Positions 1-8,700 of a stretch of 24,022 nucleotides of DNA are shown here, piece after piece. Source of the stretch: a virus. A model generated the notes under the pieces. The model was not told where the DNA came from and made no database searches. It saw nothing but the letters and a program-made list of their open reading frames with translations. Location of the stretch: positions 1 through 24,022 of the IMG/VR virus record IMGVR_UViG_3300042466_001294; one strand, given 5' to 3'. The translations under genes were made by a program, and so were the position numbers. Position 1 is the stretch's first letter. Each line of letters opens with the position of its first letter.

Positions 1-576
1 ACATTTGTTGAAAATGGGTCTGGTTCTTTAATGAATGGAACTATAATAGTTGGAGATGTATTTTATGACCATGGATTGGTTGTATATACTCACACTGCTT
101 CATTAAATAGTACATTAACTGGTGATTGGCAGATAGAGTTTAAATCAACCGAAACTATTTATGAAAATGAATATTTACTAATCGTAAACGAAGATGAATT
201 TAATATTTCTCAAAACCCTTCAGCAGTTGTTAAAGTGGGTGGTGTTACTTCTACTTTTACAGATACCGATGGAATTGTTAGAACAATCAATGAAGAGCAA
301 CCGGTTAGATATATTAGAAAGAAAACAGCATTAGATAATGGTACGACTTTAGATTTCAGATATGGCTCAAGTGTTAATAGCGCTATTAGTGGTGGATTTG
401 AACATATCGATTTAAGTGGTTCAGTAGATAGTACTGGTTCATTTTTAACACCATTCATTACAACAATCGGATTGTATGATGATAATTGTGATTTAGTGGC
501 TGTTGCTAAACTTCCACAACCAATTAAGTCTGAACCTGATTTTCCTGTGAACTTTATTGTTCGTTTTGATACTTAA
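1..576 (+). CDS. Virion structural-type protein, 3' end (5' partial)
   Basis: The reading frame is open from base 1 and runs through the ATG at 31 without a stop, so this is the C-terminal 191 codons of a longer gene that begins outside the window; the ATG at 31 is probably an internal Met. The protein is rich in Ser, Thr, Gly and beta-branched residues, with no signal peptide, membrane segment or Cys cluster. The end (a threonine-rich strand, then TIGLYDDNCDLVAVAKLPQP, then a terminal VRFDT) has the look of C-termini I associate with virion proteins of marine T4-like phages: a statement that the product is consistent with an intact structural subunit. That resemblance is from memory and not proven. 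A candidate promoter and a small gene follow. Structural role is inferred; the exact virion part cannot be named. Confidence 0.6.
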   Translation, partial: TFVENGSGSLMNGTIIVGDVFYDHGLVVYTHTASLNSTLTGDWQIEFKSTETIYENEYLLIVNEDEFNISQNPSAVVKVGGVTSTFTDTDGIVRTINEEQPVRYIRKKTALDNGTTLDFRYGSSVNSAISGGFEHIDLSGSVDSTGSFLTPFITTIGLYDDNCDLVAVAKLPQPIKSEPDFPVNFIVRFDT

Positions 577-580
577 CTTA

Positions 581-598
581 TATTTATATTAAACAATA
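581..598 (+). promoter_or_regulatory. Candidate promoter/leader motif TATTTATAnnAAACAATA
   Basis: In the 28-base gap before the ATG at 605 the sequence TATTTATATTAAACAATA occurs. Sixteen of its 18 bases recur at 5708-5725, just upstream of the giant tail-fibre gene. A TTG at 557-559 lies 19 bases before TATATTTA (579-586), which is one base off the Bacteroidetes -7 box TAnnTTTG. The motif may therefore be a variant host promoter or a phage-specific late promoter. Function is inferred from position and recurrence only. Confidence 0.4.
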
Positions 599-604
599 GA
601 AATT

Positions 605-907
605 ATGTCAAAGATAGAAGAATTATATAAGGCAAAGCAAAAAGAATTAGGACTTGATACAATTGGACCGGGTTCTGGTTTTGTTGGTAAAAGTGGTGGT
701 CGTTATAGTGGAGATTCTACTCCATATTCGCTAGGAAATGGATTTGCTGGTAAAAAGGATATAGATGAAGAAGGATTAAAAGCAGTAGAACTTAGAAATG
801 CAAAAGGAAACAGATACCAAGTTGGAGAATTTGGTGGTGGTTGGAAAAATGCACCTGGTTATACCGATAAGAAAAAATATTCATCGGTAGCTGCTACAAA
901 AAAATAA
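605..907 (+). CDS. Small hypothetical phage protein (100 aa)
   Basis: I do not recognise this family. The protein is short, basic, and rich in Gly and Lys. It starts with a likely helix (about residues 2-16, Lys/Glu-rich) and continues with a Gly/Ser/Tyr-rich stretch containing two similar GFxGK pieces (GFVGK near residue 25 and GFAGK near residue 46). The C-terminal third is Gly/Lys/Tyr-rich and ends in a basic tail. There is no signal peptide, membrane helix or Cys. The ATG at 605 is the first in frame after the upstream stop and has an A/T-rich leader without a Shine-Dalgarno sequence, like the other genes here. It sits between a virion-type gene and endonuclease I, only 8 bases before the latter, so the two are probably co-transcribed. 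A minor structural or DNA-associated role is possible but unsupported. Confidence 0.65.
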   Translation: MSKIEELYKAKQKELGLDTIGPGSGFVGKSGGRYSGDSTPYSLGNGFAGKKDIDEEGLKAVELRNAKGNRYQVGEFGGGWKNAPGYTDKKKYSSVAATKK

Positions 908-915
908 AAAACTTA

Positions 916-1326
916 ATGGCTAAAAAAGTTACAAAGAAATCTAGCACTTGGGTTGCTAGAAAGTATGGGTTTAAATCAGGTCTTGAAGAGAATATCTCTG
1001 TACAAATTGAAAGCAAAGGAATAAAAGTAGAATATGAAACCGAAAAGGTGGCTTATACTATACCTGCTTCTCAACATACTTACAATCCTGATTTTAAGTT
1101 ACCAAATGGTATCTTCGTAGAAACAAAAGGTAGATTTGTTGCCGCTGATAGGAAAAAACACTTGTTAGTTAAGGCGCAAAACCCTACACTTGATATTCGT
1201 TTCGTATTCTCCAATTCAAAGAATAAAATCACTAAAACATCAAAAACCACTTATGGGGATTGGTGTGATAAGAACGGATACATATATTCTGACAAAATAA
1301 TACCAGATTCTTGGTTCGAGGAGTAA
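916..1326 (+). CDS. T7-type endonuclease I, Holliday junction resolvase
   Basis: This is a homologue of phage T7 endonuclease I (gp3), a homodimeric PD-(D/E)XK nuclease that resolves four-way junctions and debranches replicating DNA. The similarity is direct and almost colinear. The five active-site residues of T7 (Glu20, Glu35, Asp55, Glu65, Lys67) correspond here to Glu24 in SGLEE, Glu39 in KVEYE, Asp59 in YNPDF, and Glu69 and Lys71 in FVETKG, a constant offset of four. The IPASxHTY and LPNGIFVETKG blocks are conserved, as is the RKKHLLV block and the C-terminal LIPxxW-type ending (IIPDSW). At 136 residues it is slightly shorter than the 149-residue T7 enzyme, lacking the basic tail. It precedes primase and the Mre11-Rad50 fusion, so it likely resolves recombination and replication intermediates before packaging. 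In T4 this role belongs to the unrelated endonuclease VII. Confidence 0.96.
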   Translation: MAKKVTKKSSTWVARKYGFKSGLEENISVQIESKGIKVEYETEKVAYTIPASQHTYNPDFKLPNGIFVETKGRFVAADRKKHLLVKAQNPTLDIRFVFSNSKNKITKTSKTTYGDWCDKNGYIYSDKIIPDSWFEE

Positions 1327-1342
1327 AATAGTTCCCAAATTA

Positions 1343-1374
1343 TTTGGAAATATCAAATATTGTTCATATATTTG
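1343..1374 (+). promoter_or_regulatory. Bacteroidetes-type promoter upstream of primase
   Basis: TTTG at 1343-1346 (TTG 1344-1346) is followed after exactly 20 bases by TATATTTG at 1367-1374. This matches the Bacteroidetes housekeeping promoter pattern TTG-N19-21-TAnnTTTG. The same pattern, with the same spacing and a shared TTGGAAAT at the upstream box, occurs at 18551-18581. The predicted transcription start falls about 5-7 bases after the -7 box, essentially on the GTG at 1379, so the primase message may have almost no leader. Confidence 0.65.
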
Positions 1375-1378
1375 TATT

Positions 1379-2320
1379 GTGTTGAATAGTACTGACAAAT
1401 CCAAAGTTATTACAACGCTTTCTAATGCGTTGGGTAGTTACTCCAATCTAAAGGGTAATGAACTCGCATTCCACTGTCCATTTTGTAATCACCATAAACA
1501 AAAACTCCAAGTCAATACCGAAACTCAAAAGTGGCATTGTTGGACTTGTAATAGTGGTGGTAAGAAATTGACCTCATTATTAAAGAGGTTGGATGTGGAT
1601 AGGAAAACAATCTCAATCATTAGAGAAATATACGGAGATTCTAATTATAATCCCCAAAATGAGGATGCAGATACAAAAGTATACATTTCCTTACCAAAAG
1701 AATTTAAATCGCTTAATGAAGTTCCTAAAGGGTTTAATCCCGAATACAAACATGCTATGTTCTATCTTACACAAAGGGGAATTGGTATGAAGGAAATTAT
1801 CAAATATAATATTGGATATTGTACGGAAGGTTTGTATGCAAAACGAGTTATTATACCATCATATTTATCAGATGGGCAATTAAACTACTTTGTTTCTCGT
1901 TCATATTATCCAGAAGAAAAAATGAAATATAAAAATCCTCCAATCAGTAAAAATGTAATTTGTTTAGAATCGCAGATAAATTGGAACGAACCAATTATAT
2001 TATGTGAGGGAGTATTTGATGCAATTACAATTAGAAGAAACGCAATTCCACTATTGGGTAAGTTTCCATCACGATTATTGGTTGAAAAAATCTTTATGAG
2101 TGGAGTTAGTGATATTATTATCTCATTAGATAGTGATGCAATAAATGAAGCATTAAAAGCAGCAGAATATTTTAGAAAACAGGGAATAAATGTAAAAATG
2201 ATGCATATGAAAGATAAAGATGCATCTGAAATTGGATATGATAAATTTTATGAAGAACTAAAGAAAACTAAAGAGTTTTCATCCAATGAATTATTATTAA
2301 ATAAGATTATGAGTTTATGA
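1379..2320 (+). CDS. DNA primase (zinc-finger plus Toprim)
   Basis: A 313-residue primase that would make RNA primers for lagging-strand synthesis (the gp61 role in T4). An N-terminal zinc ribbon is visible: Cys33-x2-Cys36, then Cys54-x2-Cys57 (CPFC ... CWTC). The C-terminal half carries Toprim motifs: the acidic CEGVFDA with Glu210, and the LDSDA strand with Asp251 and Asp253, which bind the catalytic metals. There is no fused helicase domain, so a separate replicative helicase should lie elsewhere in the genome. The start is GTG at 1379 (TTG at 1382 is the alternative); no in-frame ATG lies before the zinc ribbon, so the start must be near here. It has its own host-like promoter (1343-1374). 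The stop overlaps the next gene as ATGA, which suggests translational coupling to the recombination protein. Confidence 0.88.
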   Translation: MLNSTDKSKVITTLSNALGSYSNLKGNELAFHCPFCNHHKQKLQVNTETQKWHCWTCNSGGKKLTSLLKRLDVDRKTISIIREIYGDSNYNPQNEDADTKVYISLPKEFKSLNEVPKGFNPEYKHAMFYLTQRGIGMKEIIKYNIGYCTEGLYAKRVIIPSYLSDGQLNYFVSRSYYPEEKMKYKNPPISKNVICLESQINWNEPIILCEGVFDAITIRRNAIPLLGKFPSRLLVEKIFMSGVSDIIISLDSDAINEALKAAEYFRKQGINVKMMHMKDKDASEIGYDKFYEELKKTKEFSSNELLLNKIMSL

Positions 2321-5300
2321 GTAGATTAAAAAAGATTTACCACATTGCCGATGTACACATCCGTAATGTAAAAAGACACAATGAGTATAGACAAGTGTTT
2401 GAAAAAATGTTTGATGAGATTCGTAAAAGAGGTACGGAAGATTCAATCATTTATTTAGCAGGGGATATTGCCCATGCTAAATTAGAATTATCTCCTGAAT
2501 TAGTTAGAGAGATAAGTTGGTTATTTACGGAATGTTCTAAATTATGTGAAACAATCCTTATTACAGGTAATCACGATTGTAATATGAACAACTCCGATAG
2601 ATTAGATGTACTTACTCCAATTGTAGAGGCATTAAATCTTCCAAACTTTACATATCTAAGAGATACGCAAGTTTATGGAATTGGTGGAGTTGATTTTGCA
2701 GTATTTAGTATTTTTGATAACAAAGATAATTGGCCTAAAGCAGATACTTTAAGTGGAAACAAAAAGATTGCTTTATTTCACGGACCAGTTGATAATTCTC
2801 AAACGGATATTGGATATGTAGTATCTTCTCGTCATTTTACAACCGATATGTTTGATGGATACGATTTAGCTTTATTAGGTGATATCCACAAACGACAAGA
2901 GATGATTTCTCCAAAAGGATGTAAGGTAGTTTATGCCGGTTCATTGGTTCAACAAAACTTTGGTGAAACTTTGGATAAGCACGGATTCCTTGTTTGGGAT
3001 TTGGATACAATGAGCTATGAAGCAGTTGATATTCATAACGATTATGGGTATTATACTATGGATATTGATAATGGTAAAGTTCCTATCGTATCGGATATGC
3101 CAAACAAACCTCGTCTAAGAGTTCGTTTATCTAATACTGATTCTGCTGATACTAAAAGAGTAATGGCTGAAATTAAAATGAGATATGGTGTTGAGGATTT
3201 CACAGTTATCAGAACCGATTCTCTTTCTAAATCAAAAACAGGTAATAGATTAAACAAATTAGACTTTGAAGATATTTCGGATATTAATTATCAGAACTCA
3301 CTTATAAATGAGTACATTGAGAGAATGATGCCGTTTGTAGCTAAAGAAGATATCGAAAAATTAGAAGGAATTAATAGAGATATAAATAGTAGAATTGTAA
3401 ATGAAGATGTACAAAGAAATATTCAATGGAAACCGATTCGTTTTGAGTTTTCAAATATGTTTAGTTATGGAGAGAATAACAAAATTGATTTCACAAAGTT
3501 AGGTGGGTTAATGGGATTATTTGCACCAAATGCAACAGGTAAATCTTCTCTATTTGATGCTATATCATTTTGTTTATATGATAAGAGTAGTAGAGCTTAT
3601 AAAGCTCAAAATATTCTAAACAATCGTAAATCGGATTTCGTTTGTCACTTACACTTTCAAATCGATGGGTTAGATTATCATATTGAAAGAACTGCAAAAA
3701 CAATTAACAAAGGTAAAAATGTTAAAGTTGATGTACAATTTTGGAGACAAGATGGTGATGATAGGACTTCTTTGAATGGAACGGAGAGAAGGGATACAAA
3801 TCAGATTATCGAACAATATGTTGGTAAGTATGAAGATTTTGTATTAACTGCTTTATCTTTGCAAGGTAATAACGCACTTTTCATAGACAAATCCCAATCA
3901 GAAAGAAAAGATTTGTTAGCACAATTTATGGGATTGAATGTATTCGATAAATTATATGAAACGGCTACTGAAGATATTAAGGAAGTATCTGTCCTAATTA
4001 AGAACTTTAAGAAAACTGATTTCACAACTGAATTAGCTGATAAGGCAACCGAATTAAAAGATAAGAAGGGTGAATTAAAAGAATTTGAAAAAGAATTAGG
4101 TAGATTAAATACTGATTCTACTGATTTAAATAATAGAATTGTTGGATTGAGTGCAGAACTTACTCCAATGGATGGTAATTTAGATTTGGATAGTTTAACT
4201 AAACAAGAAGGAACTATTGGTAGGGATATATTACATATTCTTGCAGAAAAGAAAGCCAAATTAGAATTGATTGAATCTCAAACTAATATTTTAAATGAAT
4301 TATCACAATCAATAGAAGATAAAAAATTATTTAATCAAACTATTGATATAGAAGCGGCATATTCAAATTATCAACGAGAACAAAAAGCATTAACCGAAGC
4401 AACTAAAACTTATGATATTGCAAAGTTGCATGTAAGTTCTGCAGAAGAAACGATTTCACATTTAGATAATCATAAATACGACCCAAATTGTAAGTTTTGT
4501 TGTGATAATACTTTTGTAAAAGATGCAATGAGAGTAAAAGAATTATTACCTCAATTGAAAGAAATACTTAGAGAAGCATTAGTTGATTGTACCGGTATTC
4601 AACAAACATTGGATACGATGGAAGGTGTGGAAGAACAATACAATGTGTGGAATGATTTGAAAGTTAAATATAGTAAAGCAATTGTTATTAAAGAAAAATC
4701 TGAAGCGGAGTTAGAAGGAATGAGTAGTAAAGAACAATTGCTAGAACATCAATTAGAATCGGTTAAAGTTAATATTCAAAAATATCACGATAACGAAGCA
4801 ACTATTAAGAAGAATGCACAAATTAATGAAGTGATATTGGGTCTAAAACGAACCAAAGGTGAGATTGATGATGAAATCAAAAAAGTTACAAAGGATATAG
4901 CAAGTGTGAATGGCTCTATTTCTTCCATATCTTCGTTTATAGAGGGGATAAAAGGTAAGATGAATGATGTTAAGGAGTTGGAAGAAAAGAACCGCCTATA
5001 CACCTATTATTTAGATGCAGTCAAAAGAGATGGTATACCTTATGAGTTAATTTCAAAAGCATTACCGGTAATTGAAAACGAAGTGAATAATATACTTTCA
5101 CAAGTTGTAGATTTTGGAGTTGTAATGGATGTTGATGGTAAATCTATTAATGCAAAAATCGTTTATGATGACCAAGAATGGCCATTAGAAATGTGTAGTG
5201 GTATGGAGAAATTTGTAAGTGGATTGGCTATTAGAGTTGCACTTATAAATGTATGTAACTTACCTCGTCCAAACTTCTTAGTAATCGATGAAGGATTTGG

Positions 5301-5466
5301 TACATTGGATAGTGATAACTTATCATCTCTATTTATGATGATGCAGTATCTTAAAACTCAATTCGATTTCATTTGGGTAATTTCTCACTTAGAACAAATG
5401 AGAGATATCGTAGATGGATTGATAGAAATAAAAAAAGAAAATGGATTTAGTAAGATTGACTTCTAA
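2317..5466 (+). CDS. Fused Mre11-Rad50 (gp47-gp46/SbcDC-like) recombination nuclease-ATPase
   Basis: One 1049-residue chain joins the two subunits that T4 encodes as gp47 and gp46 (SbcD and SbcC in bacteria), the complex that resects DNA ends for recombination-dependent replication. Residues 1 to about 340 are the Mre11-type phosphoesterase: ADVH (Asp12, His14), LAGD (Asp50), TGNHD (Asn85, His86) and GDIH (Asp189, His191). From about 375 the SMC-like ATPase follows: a Walker A-type APNATGKSS with Lys409 (first Gly replaced by Ala), a long Lys/Glu-rich coiled coil, a zinc hook Cys725-Lys-Phe-Cys728, a second coiled coil, the ABC signature CSGME (960-964) and Walker B LVIDEGFGTLD (988-998). All key residues are present, so it should be active. 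There is no stop or frameshift at the junction. It overlaps primase by 4 bases and a convergent minus-strand gene by 20. Confidence 0.95.
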   Translation: MSRLKKIYHIADVHIRNVKRHNEYRQVFEKMFDEIRKRGTEDSIIYLAGDIAHAKLELSPELVREISWLFTECSKLCETILITGNHDCNMNNSDRLDVLTPIVEALNLPNFTYLRDTQVYGIGGVDFAVFSIFDNKDNWPKADTLSGNKKIALFHGPVDNSQTDIGYVVSSRHFTTDMFDGYDLALLGDIHKRQEMISPKGCKVVYAGSLVQQNFGETLDKHGFLVWDLDTMSYEAVDIHNDYGYYTMDIDNGKVPIVSDMPNKPRLRVRLSNTDSADTKRVMAEIKMRYGVEDFTVIRTDSLSKSKTGNRLNKLDFEDISDINYQNSLINEYIERMMPFVAKEDIEKLEGINRDINSRIVNEDVQRNIQWKPIRFEFSNMFSYGENNKIDFTKLGGLMGLFAPNATGKSSLFDAISFCLYDKSSRAYKAQNILNNRKSDFVCHLHFQIDGLDYHIERTAKTINKGKNVKVDVQFWRQDGDDRTSLNGTERRDTNQIIEQYVGKYEDFVLTALSLQGNNALFIDKSQSERKDLLAQFMGLNVFDKLYETATEDIKEVSVLIKNFKKTDFTTELADKATELKDKKGELKEFEKELGRLNTDSTDLNNRIVGLSAELTPMDGNLDLDSLTKQEGTIGRDILHILAEKKAKLELIESQTNILNELSQSIEDKKLFNQTIDIEAAYSNYQREQKALTEATKTYDIAKLHVSSAEETISHLDNHKYDPNCKFCCDNTFVKDAMRVKELLPQLKEILREALVDCTGIQQTLDTMEGVEEQYNVWNDLKVKYSKAIVIKEKSEAELEGMSSKEQLLEHQLESVKVNIQKYHDNEATIKKNAQINEVILGLKRTKGEIDDEIKKVTKDIASVNGSISSISSFIEGIKGKMNDVKELEEKNRLYTYYLDAVKRDGIPYELISKALPVIENEVNNILSQVVDFGVVMDVDGKSINAKIVYDDQEWPLEMCSGMEKFVSGLAIRVALINVCNLPRPNFLVIDEGFGTLDSDNLSSLFMMMQYLKTQFDFIWVISHLEQMRDIVDGLIEIKKENGFSKIDF

Positions 5467-5632
5467 CCTTGTCAGCTTTCAACACACCCGCTTGAGGTTT
5501 AGGAACACCAATGTGTTTCTTAATTAAGTTTTCTACTAAACTTCCCATTTTGAACCCGTGTTCTTCACAATAATTTTTGAGAAGTTCATGGGTTTCTTTT
5601 TTGATTTGTAGCATTGAGTATTTCATAACCAT
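5447..5632 (-). CDS. Small ribbon-helix-helix-like DNA-binding protein
   Basis: A 61-residue protein read from 5632 down to 5447. Residues 7-41 follow the ribbon-helix-helix (CopG/Arc) plan: a short strand MLQIK, a helix KETHELLKNYCEEHG, a turn, and a second helix that begins MGSLVENLIKKH. Such proteins bind DNA as dimers and usually repress transcription. A basic tail follows. The start could be Met1 or Met3; both lie before the strand, and the leader is A-rich. It is the only supported reverse-strand gene here and is convergent with the Mre11-Rad50 gene, overlapping its last 20 bases. It is divergent from the tail-fibre gene, with 105 bases between them, so it could regulate that junction. 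The amino-acid pattern is coherent, which argues against a chance frame, but the call rests on a short motif. Confidence 0.7.
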   Translation of the reverse strand: MVMKYSMLQIKKETHELLKNYCEEHGFKMGSLVENLIKKHIGVPKPQAGVLKADKVRSQSY

Positions 5633-5676
5633 TTTAGTTTTCTTTAGTTTAATAAAGTATTTGTTAGTTTTCTAAA

Positions 5677-5725
5677 TATAAATATGTAGAGTTTATTTTT
5701 TTAGAAATATTTATAGGAAACAATA
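5677..5725 (+). promoter_or_regulatory. Divergent control region with two TATA-type boxes
   Basis: The 105-base gap between the minus-strand gene and the tail fibre holds two AT-box elements. TATAAATA at 5677-5684 equals the T4 late promoter consensus on the plus strand. TATTTATAGGAAACAATA at 5708-5725 matches 16 of 18 bases of 581-598, and its first eight bases read TATAAATA on the minus strand. Either box could drive the fibre gene at 5738, and the second could serve the minus-strand gene. In such AT-rich DNA eight-base AT boxes also arise by chance (similar ones occur inside genes near 14566 and 16455), so the longer repeat is the stronger evidence. Confidence 0.4.
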
Positions 5726-5737
5726 CAAACTTTATAA

Positions 5738-8700
5738 ATGGCTTTACTTAAAAAAACTCTATTTGATGAAAAATTAGAGACATACAATGTATTAGTTGAA
5801 GATACTGCGCCTTTTAGTAATTATTTTAAGATAACTGAATTATCAGATGTATTTACAGGTGGTAAAAACGCTTTCTTAATTCAAGGTTCTCCTGAATTAG
5901 TTGCCGATAGTCTTATTAAAATACAAATAAAAGATTCTCAAGGTAATACAATATATAACGAGCCCGGTGAAGGTATACCCGAATACTATGAAGGTACATC
6001 TAAGGTTGTAGCTGTTTATATTTACCCCGATACTTCATTCGGTCCATGTACTATAACAATTTTAGGAGAATTAAAAGAATATTATTCTAACAATGGTGTA
6101 TTAAATCCTGTACCTGGAAATTGGGAGGGTACTTATAATGTTAGATGGCAAAAACAAATAAATGTAAATCCATTATTACAAAATACTTCTAAAATTCGTT
6201 TCTATCGTAGACCTAAAGTTGCTATTGAAGAAACAATTTTACCAATTTATAATAGAAGTGTAAATAGAAAAACAATAAGTGGTAGCGTCGATGGTGTATC
6301 TATTAATCCATTAGCTGGAGCTAATTTTAAAACATTTAAGGGCGATACTTTGTATGAATTAAGAATTAGTGGAAGTAGTTTTTCATCATCTATGGAAGGT
6401 GAAACTATTACTATTACTAATTTAAATCAATCGTATTCTACAACTATTAAAGATGTAATAACTTCGAATAAAGCAAATGCTACTATTCCATATTATGAAA
6501 CATCATCGGTAACTTCTCCACAAATTATAAAAAATTTCAGTTCCGCTTCTTTTTCATTAGCATATAATGAAAGTGTAACTCTTACAAATTCATCTGTTAG
6601 TTCATCATTTGCTAAGATTAAATTAACTGACTTAGAAGCATTTAGTGGTGATGTAAATCGTTTAAGAATATATGCAAGTAGAAAAGCTGATATTGGAAAT
6701 TATACTTTATTAGAAGATATTCAATTAGAATCTAATGAATTATTACAAACTGATGAATATAGTGGTAGTGTAAACATAAGAACGGGTGTTTTTAGTTCGC
6801 AAAATATAGTAAATGAATTTTGGGTATATAAAGATTACGATTCATCAACAAACTATACTGCTACATTAAATAATACCGATTTAGTTTCATCTGTGAAATT
6901 ATTAGATGATGGTATTCAAAATACATCGGATTATCCACAAAGAATATTTTATTATTCATCATCGCTTGATTTATTAAAGAATACAGAATACCAATTAGAT
7001 TTTACACCAATACTATCATCATCTTTATATGGAAATAATATAATAGAAATATATGGTAGTGGTTCTGCTTTTGTTAATTTAGGTAGTAATATTGGATTGG
7101 GGAAAAACATAGGTAAATTGGTTACCAATTCTCAATTTATAAGATATGATAAACAACAAGTTAATTTTAAAACAGATGCTGATGGTACGGGTACTATTGT
7201 ATTTGCTGTTTATCAGGGAAATTGGCAACTATCAAATATAAGTTTAAGAGCAACTCAAGAAACAAATTTTTCTCCAAATGAGATAACTTTAAATGTAGCA
7301 GTTCCTACAAAAGTTAAAAATGATACTTTTGATTTTAAATTTGAATTTTACGATATAAATAACAATTATGTTCCTGTAAGTTTAAATCAAGAGTTTACAT
7401 TTACAGGCGGAAATGATTTAGTTGTTAGAAAAAGTATAACAGTAACTCCGGATGGAAACTTATTTAGTTTTTCAGGTTCAGGAGAATCAATAGGAGTATC
7501 TTCTATTAATTTTGATATTACTAAAGTTGGATTAACTGGTTCAACTATATTTTATTCATCGGCATTTGATGAAAATGGAGATTACATACAGCCAGCAGTT
7601 TATGGTTCACAACCTTTTTATCCAGGTTTATTAACAAATGTAACATCAGGTTCTGCTACACTAACGGTATCTAATTTTACAGGCTCATTAACTACTCCAA
7701 AAGTTACAAGAATATTGTATACCGCATCATGCGAAGATGTACAAGATTTAATAAACATTTATAGAGTAGACCAAGGTGCAAATGGACAAGATGGAAGAGA
7801 TGGTTCGGATGGTGCAACTTTTATACTAGTAGCTAATAAAAACCAATTTGTATACGACCCTGATAATCATTTTGAGCCCGCACAATCAAATGATTTTATT
7901 GATATTAAACTATCATCAAATATAGTAAGTGGTTCTTTAACAATTACTTCTGGTTCATTTTTACCAAAATTACAAAAATTAAGCACAACTCAGGTTGGAT
8001 TTTATACTGAATCTGTTTATAGAATTTATAGTGGGAACGATGAAGAAGATGTTGCTATGCTTGGTACAAATGCGGCATCTTGGTCTTACTATACGCCTAC
8101 AAATCTTCTACATAAAGGAACTTATTTATTCAGTCAAAATGGATTTAGTTCATCCGTACAATTAGAAGGTATTTTAAAAGGAGATAAAAGTAAAAACTTA
8201 AATGCAACTTCAAACGCTAATCAGTTTTTTTATAAAATGACTGATGTTAGTTTATCTCCTTCTGGACAAAGTATTACGATAGATGTAAAAAGAAATAATT
8301 TAGGAAGTACTACAAATGCAATTACAGTAACAAGTGGTAGTGGTAAACCTGTATTGACTGTAGGTTCTAATAACGGAACAACCGGAGTACAATCATATAG
8401 TATTGATGGTAGCAATTATCCTTATTCGGCTGGAGCAACTACATATACATTTTTTGCAGAAGATTTAAACTTTGATGGGTATACTGATACTATAACAATT
8501 ACACCTGTAATAGCTGAATCACAAATAGCTGTAAATGTATCAAATGAAAATACAACATTTCCTGCCTATTCCGGAGGAAATGTATTTGGTGGATTTTTAG
8601 CAAGTAGTGGTTCTATTTCGGTAAAAGTGGGTAGTGAAGATATCGCATATGCATCTACGATTGCAAACAATAGATTTAGTGCAAGTATATCATCTTCTAC

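Noticed and set aside
3801-4259. Minus-strand 152-codon frame opposite Rad50
   Set aside because: It is Ser/Leu/Asn-rich with no recognisable motif and lies opposite the coiled-coil of a gene with intact motifs throughout; a compositional shadow.
5677-5684. TATAAATA as a firm T4-type late promoter
   Set aside because: The 8-mer matches the T4 consensus, but the DNA is so AT-rich that such boxes also occur inside genes. It is kept only as part of a candidate control region.
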